In this document: positions 55,233 to 62,966 of the stretch, piece by piece
Layout of the letters: each line of letters opens with the position of its first letter
Position numbering within the stretch: the stretch's first letter is position 1
DNA from: Martelella endophytica
GTDB taxonomy: Bacteria > Pseudomonadota > Alphaproteobacteria > Rhizobiales > Rhizobiaceae
Length of the DNA stretch: 64,000 bases
NCBI RefSeq assembly: GCF_000960975.1
Contig: NZ_CP010803.1
Span: 248,001 to 312,000, forward strand
Reading direction: 5' to 3'
Translations under genes and position numbers: made by a program
Notes under the pieces: generated by a model
Told to the model about the DNA's origin: nothing
The model's database searches: none
What the model saw: the letters and a program-made list of their open reading frames with translations, nothing else

Positions 55233-57722
55233 ATGGCTGAAGCCGACCGCCTTGCCGAATATGAACAGCGCCGCGACTTCTCGAAGACCCGTGAGCCGAA
55301 GCGCGGCGGGCCGAAAAAGGCCGGCAAGACGCTCGGTTTCGTCGTCCAGAAGCACGATGCCCGCCGCCTGCACTACGATTTCCGCCTCGAATGGGATGGC
55401 GCGCTGCTAAGCTGGGCAGTGACCCGCGGCCCGAGCGACGACCCCGGCGAAAAGCGCCTTGCCGTGCGCACCGAAGACCATCCGCTGGATTACGCCGACT
55501 TCGAGGGCACGATCCCCAAGGGGCATTATGGCGGCGGCACAGTGATGGTCTGGGACAGGGGCACATGGGAACCACTGCACGATCCGGCCGAAGGCCTGAA
55601 ATCCGGCAAGCTGCATTTCAACCTCTCCGGCGAGCGGATGCAGGGCGGCTGGGCGTTGGTGCGCATGCGCCGCCGCAGTGGCGAAAAGCGCGAAAACTGG
55701 TTGCTGATCAAGGAGCGCGACGAGACCGCAAGCGACACGCCTGACGCACTGACCGAGAAGAACCTCAGGAGCGTCAAGACGGGCCGGTCGCTGAAGGGGA
55801 TCGAATCCGACAAGCCGCCGAAGAAACCTTCGACAAGGCCCGCTAAGGCGAAAGCCGCCGAGAGCAAATCGGCGAAGAAGATGCCCGCCTTCCGGAAACC
55901 GCAGCTCGCGACGCTTTACGACACCGCGCCCGAAGGCGAGGACTGGCTGCACGAGACCAAGTTCGACGGCTACCGCTGCATCGCCGCCATTGCCGGCGGC
56001 AAGGCAAGGCTTTTCACCCGCTCCGGCAAGGACTGGACGGAGAAATATGCCGCCCTCGATGGCGCCTTCGAGGTGCTTGGCAACGAGACGCTGCTGATCG
56101 ATGGTGAGATCATGGCGGCGGATATCCCGAAGGGACAATCGGCCTTCTCCGCCCTGCAGCAGGCGCTGCACGACGACGGCGCACTGGTTTTCTACGTCTT
56201 CGACATTCTCGAACGTGGGGGCAAATCGCTGACCGAGAAGCCGCTTTCCGACCGCAAGGCGGTGCTGGAACAGGCGCTTGCGCCTCTCGATCCCGATGGC
56301 CCGGTGCGACTCAGCACCTATATCACCGGCGACGGCAGTGATATCCTGAAGCAGATCTGCAAAGCGGGAGGCGAGGGCATCATCTCGAAGCGGGCCGATG
56401 CGCCTTATAGCCACAGCCGCACGAGCACTTGGCGGAAGGTGAAATGTACGAAGCGGCAGGAATTCGTCATCGGCGGCTATTCGCCGTCGGACAAGAAGGG
56501 GCGTCCGTTCTCGTCGCTGCTGGTGGGCCAGTTCGATGAGGACGGCGGTTTTCACTATCGCGGTCGGGTTGGGACCGGCTTTTCGGAGGAAACGCTGGAA
56601 ACGCTCGCCGAAGAGTTTTCCGCGCGCGCCCGCAAGACCTCGCCCTTCGACGATGTGCCGGCCTCGATTGCCCGCAAGGCGCGCTGGGTAACACCGGAAC
56701 TGGTGGCGGAGGTCGATTTTGCCGAGTTCACGGCTGACGGCCATATCCGCCACGGCGCCTTTCTCGGCCTGCGCGACGACAAGGAGGCAAAGACGGTGGC
56801 ACCGGAGAAAAGCAAGGCAAGCGATGCGGTGAAGGTCGCCGGCATCGCCATCTCCCATCCCGACCGGCAGCTTTTCGGCAAGGCCGGGATCAGCAAAGGC
56901 GACCTCGCCGAATATTACGGACGCGCCGGCAAACGCATGCTGGAGGCGAGCGGCGAGCGGCCGTTTTCGCTGCTGCGCTATCCTTCCGGCATCGCGGATG
57001 AAGGCTTTTTCCAGAAGCACGCCGGCAAGGGCTTTCCGGACGAACTCACCGAGATCGATATCGAGGAAAAGGACGGCAGCACGGCGCAGTATCTCTATAC
57101 GAAGAAGCCTGCGGGCTTCGTCGCCGCCGCGCAGTTCGGCACGATCGAGTTCCACGGCTGGGGTTCGCGCGTCGACCGGCTCGAACGACCGGACCGGCTG
57201 ATCTTCGATCTCGATCCGGATGAGGGCCTCGGCTTTGCGGAAACGAAGAAGGCCGCCTTCGACATGCGCGACCTGCTTGAAGAACTCGGCCTCGCCGCCA
57301 CTGCCATGGTCACCGGCGGCAAGGGCATCCATGTCACCGTGCCGCTGCGGCGCACGGTGAGCTGGGACACGCTGAAGATGTTTGCAAAAACCTTTGCCCA
57401 TATCCTCGCCGAACGCGAGCCGGAGCGCTTCACCGCGACAATGTCGAAGGAAAAGCGCAAGGGAAAGATCTTCATCGACTGGCTGCGCAACGAGCGCGGC
57501 GCCACCGCGATCATGCCCTATTCCGTCCGCGCGCGAGAGGGCGCGCCGGTGGCGACACCGGTGACCTGGGAGGAGCTGAAGCCGATGAAATCCGCCGCCG
57601 CCTTCACCCTTCCCGACATGGACAAGCGGCTTGCCGCCCCCTGCCCCTATGTCAAAGCCTTCAAGGAGCCGCAATCGCTTTCGGCCAAGGTCATCGACAA
57701 ACTGGAGAAGCTCGCCGATTAG
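55233..57722 (+). CDS. ligD: Multifunctional ATP-dependent DNA ligase LigD
   Basis: An 829-residue end-joining enzyme with the order phosphoesterase - ligase - polymerase. The 3'-phosphoesterase (about 1-185) shows FVVQKHDARRLHYDFRLEWD. A Lys-rich linker (about 190-220) follows. The adenylating Lys is about residue 243 in ETKFDGYRC, with ligase motifs DGEIM and GGEGIISKRADAPY. The polymerase/primase domain (about 530-829) has FDLDPDEGLGF and VTGGKGIHVTVPL. All three catalytic centres look intact. The ATG directly follows the ku stop, so production is coupled. Confidence 0.97.
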   Translation: MAEADRLAEYEQRRDFSKTREPKRGGPKKAGKTLGFVVQKHDARRLHYDFRLEWDGALLSWAVTRGPSDDPGEKRLAVRTEDHPLDYADFEGTIPKGHYGGGTVMVWDRGTWEPLHDPAEGLKSGKLHFNLSGERMQGGWALVRMRRRSGEKRENWLLIKERDETASDTPDALTEKNLRSVKTGRSLKGIESDKPPKKPSTRPAKAKAAESKSAKKMPAFRKPQLATLYDTAPEGEDWLHETKFDGYRCIAAIAGGKARLFTRSGKDWTEKYAALDGAFEVLGNETLLIDGEIMAADIPKGQSAFSALQQALHDDGALVFYVFDILERGGKSLTEKPLSDRKAVLEQALAPLDPDGPVRLSTYITGDGSDILKQICKAGGEGIISKRADAPYSHSRTSTWRKVKCTKRQEFVIGGYSPSDKKGRPFSSLLVGQFDEDGGFHYRGRVGTGFSEETLETLAEEFSARARKTSPFDDVPASIARKARWVTPELVAEVDFAEFTADGHIRHGAFLGLRDDKEAKTVAPEKSKASDAVKVAGIAISHPDRQLFGKAGISKGDLAEYYGRAGKRMLEASGERPFSLLRYPSGIADEGFFQKHAGKGFPDELTEIDIEEKDGSTAQYLYTKKPAGFVAAAQFGTIEFHGWGSRVDRLERPDRLIFDLDPDEGLGFAETKKAAFDMRDLLEELGLAATAMVTGGKGIHVTVPLRRTVSWDTLKMFAKTFAHILAEREPERFTATMSKEKRKGKIFIDWLRNERGATAIMPYSVRAREGAPVATPVTWEELKPMKSAAAFTLPDMDKRLAAPCPYVKAFKEPQSLSAKVIDKLEKLAD

Positions 57723-57793
57723 GCCCCGCAACACCCATCAAACGCCCGCGAATGTAGGAGCATCCCCGACACGCGGAGCTCTGCCGTCAGGCA

Positions 57794-57819
57794 AAGGTCC
57801 GCCGCCGCGACGGCGGGCC
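57794..57819 (-). terminator. Possible terminator downstream of thuB
   Basis: On the minus strand a CCGCCG / CGGCGG stem with a six-base loop is followed by acctttg, a few bases past the thuB stop. The T-run is weak. Confidence 0.4.
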
Positions 57820-57823
57820 TCAG

Positions 57824-58924
57824 TCATACGGCGGCGATGGTTTCTTCCACCGGTTCCAGCCTCAGCGACCGGCAATCCATGTCCTGAGAGCGGCCGGCAA
57901 GGTCGAGCACCTGCTGAAGTTCCGCACCGCGTTCGAAGGTCGGCTCGGCCGGCTCTTCGCCACGGATCGCGGCAATGAAGCGATCGTAGATCGTCGGGAC
58001 CTTCGGGCACTCGATGTCGGTCCAGGTCTCGTTCAGCATTGCCTCGGGGCCGATGCAGCCGCGCAGCACGCTTTCATTGCGCTCGAACAGCACCTGCAGT
58101 CCGCCGAGATCGCCATAGATGCGCAGCCTCAGATCGTTGTGATGGCCGGAGGCGAAGCGAGTGGCGGAAATCGTGCCGATCGCCTCGTTGGCAAGCTTCA
58201 GATGCATGACGAAGCTGTCATTGGCATCGAGCGTGTATTCACCGATCTTGCCGCCCTCGGCCTTGCCGAACACGGCGGTGCGGCACGATACGGATTCCGG
58301 CGCGATGCCGGCGATGAAGGTGGCGAAATCGATGATGTGGATGCCGACATCGCCGAGCACGCCCTTGGAGCCGTGTTCGGTCGAAAGCCGCCACAGCCAG
58401 CCGGGCTCCGTGCGCCAGTCGCCCCAGGCCGCCTGTGTCAGCCAGCTCTGCAGATAGGAGGCCTCGAAATGGCGCACCGTGCCGATGGCACCCTCGGCCA
58501 CCAGTTCCGCGGCCTTCTGCAGGGCCGCGACATTGCGGTAGGAAAGGTTGATCATGTTGACCACGCCCGCGTCCTTCGCCTTCGCCGCCATCTCGGCCGC
58601 GAATTCATAGGACGTGCTGAGCGGCTTTTCGCAGAGCACATGCTTGCCGGCGTCAAGCAGCGGCAGGGTCGTGGCATAATGGATGCCGTCCGGCGTGACA
58701 TTGGAGGCGGCATCGAAGTCGCATTTTTCCAGCGCTTCGGTCAGCGATGTATAGCGGCCGGGAATGCCATGCTTGTCGCAGAAGGTGTTCAGCACGTCCG
58801 GCCGTGTATCGACGCCGCCGACAACCTCGACGCCCTCCATCTCCTTGAACGACTGCGCATGCACGCGGGCCATGCCGCCCGTGCCGATAATCAGCACACG
58901 AACCGGTTTCTTCGTCTTCTTCAT
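57824..58924 (-). CDS. thuB: Gfo/Idh/MocA oxidoreductase ThuB
   Basis: A 366-residue NAD(P)-dependent sugar dehydrogenase. The Rossmann motif is VLIIGTGGMARVHAQSFKEM and the catalytic EKP motif is HVLCEKPLSTS. The C-terminal substrate domain contains GVHIIDF-type GDVGIHIIDFATFI. The gene order thuE-F-G-K-A-B matches the rhizobial trehalose/maltose/sucrose utilisation locus, in which ThuA and ThuB act on trehalose and a 3-keto-trehalose route has been reported. It is last in the operon, separated from thuA by a 251-bp gap holding a repeat. Confidence 0.92.
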   Translation of the reverse strand: MKKTKKPVRVLIIGTGGMARVHAQSFKEMEGVEVVGGVDTRPDVLNTFCDKHGIPGRYTSLTEALEKCDFDAASNVTPDGIHYATTLPLLDAGKHVLCEKPLSTSYEFAAEMAAKAKDAGVVNMINLSYRNVAALQKAAELVAEGAIGTVRHFEASYLQSWLTQAAWGDWRTEPGWLWRLSTEHGSKGVLGDVGIHIIDFATFIAGIAPESVSCRTAVFGKAEGGKIGEYTLDANDSFVMHLKLANEAIGTISATRFASGHHNDLRLRIYGDLGGLQVLFERNESVLRGCIGPEAMLNETWTDIECPKVPTIYDRFIAAIRGEEPAEPTFERGAELQQVLDLAGRSQDMDCRSLRLEPVEETIAAV

Positions 58925-58993
58925 CTCATCGGTCTCCCGAATTGGGCGTAGCGCCCGGTGTTTTTCTGTCCTGGATGGCTTTCTTCACCAATC

Positions 58994-59145
58994 TCCCCCC
59001 TTGAGGGGGAGATGCCCCGACAGGGGCAGAGGGGGGGGCCCTATCGGCTGGTTCGGAGATTGCGGCTTATAGGGCTTGCGCCCTTCACCCCTCTCTGTCG
59101 CTTTCGCGACATCTCCCCCCCAAGGTGGGAGATCGGTTGGAGCAA
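58994..59145. repeat. Rhizobial-type intergenic mosaic repeat between thuA and thuB
   Basis: Two inverted arms can be seen: AATCTCCCCCCTTGAGGGGG (58990-59009, itself a hairpin) and, about 110 bp later, the ACATCTCCCCCCCAAGGTGG-type arm preceded by CTGTCGCTTTCGCGACATCT, which forms a second small hairpin (TGTCGCTTTCGCGACA). This look is typical of RIME-like mosaic elements spread between rhizobial genes. The exact boundaries are estimates. Confidence 0.65.
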
Positions 59146-59175
59146 GGGGCGGTTGCCGTAGTTCAGAAACCCGCC

Positions 59176-59961
59176 TTACCGGAACCCGGCCTCGCCGGCT
59201 TGATGCAGCGTGACGCCGCGTTCCTCGATCTTTTCCGGCGCCTTGTCGACGGGGACGTTCGGGGCAGCGGTCGAATCTGCCAGGCGGGCGGCGGGGTTGT
59301 GGGCCCAGTGCACGGCGTTGGTGATGACCTTCAGGACGTTTTCGTTGTGATAGGTCGGGTAGGTCTCGTGGCCGGGGCGGAAATAGAAGACGTTGCCGGC
59401 GCCGCGCTTGTAGGTGAGACCGGAGCGGAACACCTCGCCGCCCTGGAACCAGCTGACGAACACGGTCTCCAGCGGCTCCGGAACGCCGAAGGGCTCGCCG
59501 TACATCTCCTCGTTCTCGAGCTCGAAATAGTTGTCGATGCCGGCTGCGATCGGGTGGTTGCGGGAGGTCACCCACAGCCGTTCGCGCTCACCCGCCTCGC
59601 GCCAGGTGAGGTTGCAGGGCGCGCCCATCAGCCGCTTGAACGGCTTGGAGAAGTGGGCGGAATGCAGGAAGATCATGCCCATGCCGCCCCAGACGGCCTC
59701 GCAGACACGCTCGACAACCTTGTCGTCGACATCGCCGTGGGCGGCGTGACCCCACCAGATCAGCACATCGGTGTTGGCAAGCCGCTCGGCCGTCAGGCCG
59801 TGCTCGGCATCCTGCAGCACCGCGGTCTCGGCGCTGATGCCGGCATCCTTGTTCAGCGCGCCGGCGATGCAGGCATGCATGCCGTCCGGATAAAGCTCCG
59901 CGACCCGCTTGTTGGTTTTCTCATGCACGTTTTCACCCCAGACGAGGGTCCTTATCGTCAT
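59176..59961 (-). CDS. thuA: Trehalose utilisation protein ThuA
   Basis: A 261-residue ThuA-family protein with a class-I glutamine-amidotransferase-like fold. It starts MTIRTLVWGENVHEKTNKRV, contains LTAERLANTDVLIWWGHAAH and FLHSAHFSKPFKRLMG, and ends HQAGEAGFR. In Sinorhizobium and Agrobacterium thuA mutants fail to use trehalose normally; ThuA acts with the dehydrogenase ThuB. It lies 57 bp downstream of thuK on the same strand. Confidence 0.93.
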   Translation of the reverse strand: MTIRTLVWGENVHEKTNKRVAELYPDGMHACIAGALNKDAGISAETAVLQDAEHGLTAERLANTDVLIWWGHAAHGDVDDKVVERVCEAVWGGMGMIFLHSAHFSKPFKRLMGAPCNLTWREAGERERLWVTSRNHPIAAGIDNYFELENEEMYGEPFGVPEPLETVFVSWFQGGEVFRSGLTYKRGAGNVFYFRPGHETYPTYHNENVLKVITNAVHWAHNPAARLADSTAAPNVPVDKAPEKIEERGVTLHQAGEAGFR

Positions 59962-60018
59962 CGTTTTCTTCCTTCATGCTGGAGGCGCCGGCGAACCCGG
60001 CCCTCGATCCTTTAATGC

Positions 60019-61047
60019 TCAGGCGACCGGCGCGGTTTCCGAAAGCGGCAATCCATCCTTGTCGAAGCGATGGATGAAGCCGGGATCGGACGGCGCCAAT
60101 GACACCTCGGTGCCAATCGCCGTATCCAGCTTGCCGCCCTGGCGCACCGTCAGCGGCTCCTCAGCCCCGATATCGACAAACAGGTGGTGGTCGGAGCCGA
60201 GGTCTTCCGTGTGGATGACCTTGCCCTGCCACAACCCCTCGCCGGCGCCGACGATATCGATATGCTCCGGCCTGATGCCGAGTGTGGCGCAATCGAAACG
60301 GTCGGCAAAGGCGCCGGTGAGAAAGTTCATCTTCGGTGACCCGATGAAGCCGGCGACAAAGAGATTGGCAGGCTTTTCGTAGAGCTCGGAGGGCGTGCCC
60401 ACCTGCTCCACCCGGCCGTCGCGCAACACGCAGATCCGGTCCGCCAGCGTCATCGCCTCCACCTGGTCATGCGTCACATAGACCATGGTGACATTGTCCA
60501 TTTCATGATGCAGCCGGGCGATTTCGAGGCGGGTCGCGACACGCAGCGCCGCGTCGAGGTTCGACAGCGGTTCATCAAACAGAAAGACGCGTGGGTCGCG
60601 CACGATCGCGCGGCCGATCGCCACGCGCTGACGCTGGCCGCCGGAAAGCTGGCGCGGCAGCCGGTCGAGCAGATGCTCGATCTGCAGCATTTCGGCCGCC
60701 TTGCGCACCCGCTCATCCATCTCCGCAGACGTCGCCTTGGCAAGCTTCATGCCGAAGGACATGTTCTTGTAGACGGTCATGTGCGGATAGAGCGCGTAGG
60801 ACTGGAACACCATGGCGATGCCGCGCTTCGAGGGGATGACGTTGTTCATCCGCTGGCCATCGAACAGCAATTCGCCGCCGGAGATGCTTTCGAGCCCGCA
60901 GATCAGCCGCAGGAGCGTCGACTTGCCGCAGCCGGACGGGCCGACGAAAACCATGAATTCGCCCTTCTGGATTTCGAGGTCGATACCCTTGATGACCTCG
61001 ATGGCGCCGAAGGATTTGCGGAGTTTTTTCAGTTCAATCTGAGCCAT
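60019..61047 (-). CDS. thuK: Trehalose/maltose ABC transporter ATPase ThuK
   Basis: A 342-residue MalK/UgpC-type ATPase energising ThuF/ThuG. Walker A VGPSGCGKST, signature LSGGQRQRVAIGRAI, Walker B VFLFDEPLSNLD and THDQVEAMTL are intact. A shorter TOBE-type regulatory domain follows (about 235-342; TLGIRPEHIDIVG). It lies 12 bp downstream of thuG. Confidence 0.94.
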   Translation of the reverse strand: MAQIELKKLRKSFGAIEVIKGIDLEIQKGEFMVFVGPSGCGKSTLLRLICGLESISGGELLFDGQRMNNVIPSKRGIAMVFQSYALYPHMTVYKNMSFGMKLAKATSAEMDERVRKAAEMLQIEHLLDRLPRQLSGGQRQRVAIGRAIVRDPRVFLFDEPLSNLDAALRVATRLEIARLHHEMDNVTMVYVTHDQVEAMTLADRICVLRDGRVEQVGTPSELYEKPANLFVAGFIGSPKMNFLTGAFADRFDCATLGIRPEHIDIVGAGEGLWQGKVIHTEDLGSDHHLFVDIGAEEPLTVRQGGKLDTAIGTEVSLAPSDPGFIHRFDKDGLPLSETAPVA

Positions 61048-61059
61048 TTTTGCCTCCCG

Positions 61060-61893
61060 TCAGCCCTTGACCCCACCGGCGGTGAGGCCGGAGACGATCT
61101 TGCGCTGGAAGATGAGAACGAGCAGCACCAGCGGCACCGTGACGAGGACGGATGCGGCCATGATGGTGCCCCACGGGGTTTCGAACTGCGATGCGCCGGA
61201 CAGAAGCGCGATCGCGACCGGCACCGTGCGCTGGGTCTCGGATGCGGTGAAGGTGAGCGCGAACAGGAATTCGTTCCAGGCCGCGATGAAGGCGAGAAGT
61301 CCGGTCGTCACCAGCGCCGGCCACAGAAGCGGCAGGAACACCTGGGTGATGATGACCCACGGCGTGGCGCCATCGACGATCGCCGCCTCCTCGATTTCAA
61401 GCGGCAGATCGCGCATGAAGGTGGTCAGCACCCAGACGGTGAACGGCAGGGTGAAGATCGTGTAGGAGAGGATCATCGCCCAAGGCGTGTTGAAGATGCC
61501 GAGGAAACGGACCAGCTCGAACAGGCCGGCAAGCACCGCGATCTGCGGAAACATCGAGACCGCGAGGATGGTCATCAGCAGCAGCGCCCTGCCCCGGAAC
61601 CGGACACGGGCCAGCGCATAGGACGCGGTGACGGCGAGGAACAGCGCGCCAAGCACCGTGACCGAGGCGATGAACACCGAGTTCAGCACCGAACGCGGAA
61701 AGTTGCGCGCCGTCAGCACCGAGACATAGTTGGCGAAGTCGATGACTTCCGGCAGGTAATTGACCCGGAAGAGAGCCGTGCCGGTCTCAAGGCTCGTCAG
61801 GATGGCGTAGTAGAACGGGAACACCGCGACCACGACGATCAGGAGAACGGCGAAGTAGAAGGCGACCTTCTTGATGATATCGGTGGCTGTCAT
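61060..61893 (-). CDS. thuG: Trehalose/maltose ABC transporter permease ThuG
   Basis: A 277-residue MalG-type inner-membrane permease with six predicted helices. The EAA loop reads IEEAAIVDGATPWVIITQVF. It overlaps the upstream thuF by 4 bp and precedes thuK, consistent with coupled translation of the transporter. Confidence 0.94.
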   Translation of the reverse strand: MTATDIIKKVAFYFAVLLIVVVAVFPFYYAILTSLETGTALFRVNYLPEVIDFANYVSVLTARNFPRSVLNSVFIASVTVLGALFLAVTASYALARVRFRGRALLLMTILAVSMFPQIAVLAGLFELVRFLGIFNTPWAMILSYTIFTLPFTVWVLTTFMRDLPLEIEEAAIVDGATPWVIITQVFLPLLWPALVTTGLLAFIAAWNEFLFALTFTASETQRTVPVAIALLSGASQFETPWGTIMAASVLVTVPLVLLVLIFQRKIVSGLTAGGVKG

Positions 61894-62870
61894 CGTGCAT
61901 CCTTCCCGCCGAGATCGACACGGCCGAGCCAGATATAGAGGATGACGAATAGCGCGATGATGGTGAACAGCAGCGTCGACTGTGCCGAGCCGTAAGCGAA
62001 CTTGTTGAAGTCGATCATGTTCTCGCGGCTGATGATCGACATTGTCTTGGTCGCCGCCGAATTCGGCGTCAGCACGTAGATGAGGTCGAAGATGCGCAGC
62101 GCATCGAGCATGCGGAAGATTACCGCCACCATCAGCGCCGGGCGCACCAGCGGCAACGTCACGCGGAAGAACACCTTCACCGGATTGACGCCATCGACCT
62201 TCGCCGCCTCGTAGATGTCACGCGGGATCATCTGCAGGCCCGCAAGGCAGAGCAGCGCCATGAATGGCGTCGTTTTCCAGATATCGACGATCAGCACCGC
62301 GATCATCGCGGTATCGATATTGGCGGTCCAGGCGATCTTGTGGTCGATCAGGCCGAGCTTGAGCAGCATGTCGTTGATGATGCCGAACTGGTCGTTGAAC
62401 ATCAGGCCCCACATGCGCGCCGAGACGATGGTCGGGATCGCCCAAGGGATGAGGATCGCGGCGCGCACGATGCCGCGCCCGACGAAACGGGCATTCAGCA
62501 CCAGCGCCACCAGCAGGCCGAGCACGGTTTCGATCGACACCGAGATGATAGAAAAGCGCACGGTGTTCCACACCGCGTTCCACCAGTCGGCATCGGCGAG
62601 CGTGCCCCGCCACAGCACCCGGCCGGAGGAAAGCTCGCGGCGATAGAGATAATTGTCGAAGCCGATCCACTTGCCGCCATAGAGATTGTCGAGCGTGGTG
62701 TCGGTGAAGGAGAAGTAGATGGAGCGCAGAAGCGGCCAGGCGGCGACGCAGAACAGCATCACCAGCATCGGCACGAGAAACCAGAAGGCGGCGCGGCGGC
62801 GCTGATCCTCAAGGCTTCGCTCGCGCCCGCCGCCTGTGGCGGGGGGAAGCGCGGACGAGGTTTCGGTCAT
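61890..62870 (-). CDS. thuF: Trehalose/maltose ABC transporter permease ThuF
   Basis: A MalF-type permease of 326 residues from the ATG at 62870 (MTETSSALPPATGGGRERSL); a longer in-frame start at 62903 adds only 11 unconserved residues. Six helices follow, the first at about 30-52 (AAFWFLVPMLVMLFCVAAWP). The EAA loop is YEAAKVDGVNPVKVFFRVTL. It overlaps thuG by 4 bp and lies about 100 bp after thuE with a hairpin between them. Confidence 0.93.
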   Translation of the reverse strand: MTETSSALPPATGGGRERSLEDQRRRAAFWFLVPMLVMLFCVAAWPLLRSIYFSFTDTTLDNLYGGKWIGFDNYLYRRELSSGRVLWRGTLADADWWNAVWNTVRFSIISVSIETVLGLLVALVLNARFVGRGIVRAAILIPWAIPTIVSARMWGLMFNDQFGIINDMLLKLGLIDHKIAWTANIDTAMIAVLIVDIWKTTPFMALLCLAGLQMIPRDIYEAAKVDGVNPVKVFFRVTLPLVRPALMVAVIFRMLDALRIFDLIYVLTPNSAATKTMSIISRENMIDFNKFAYGSAQSTLLFTIIALFVILYIWLGRVDLGGKDAR

Positions 62871-62926
62871 GGCCCGTTTCCTGTCGGTTACTGCCGCCGC
62901 CATTTCCGGCGCGGCCGATGGAAGAT

Positions 62927-62950
62927 GGGACGGCGCAAGAACGCCGCCCC
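62927..62950 (-). other. Intercistronic stem-loop between thuE and thuF
   Basis: On the minus strand GGGGCGGCG pairs with CGCCGTCCC (one G-T type mismatch) around a six-base loop, 16 bp past the thuE stop. There is no T-run, so it probably protects thuE mRNA rather than terminating it. The same layout is seen after the binding-protein gene at 45446. Confidence 0.55.
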
Positions 62951-62966
62951 GACCAACAAAGGAGCG

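Noticed and set aside
55407..57734. 775-codon minus-strand frame opposite ligD
   Set aside because: Same reason: LigD is complete with all three catalytic centres; the antisense frame is compositional.
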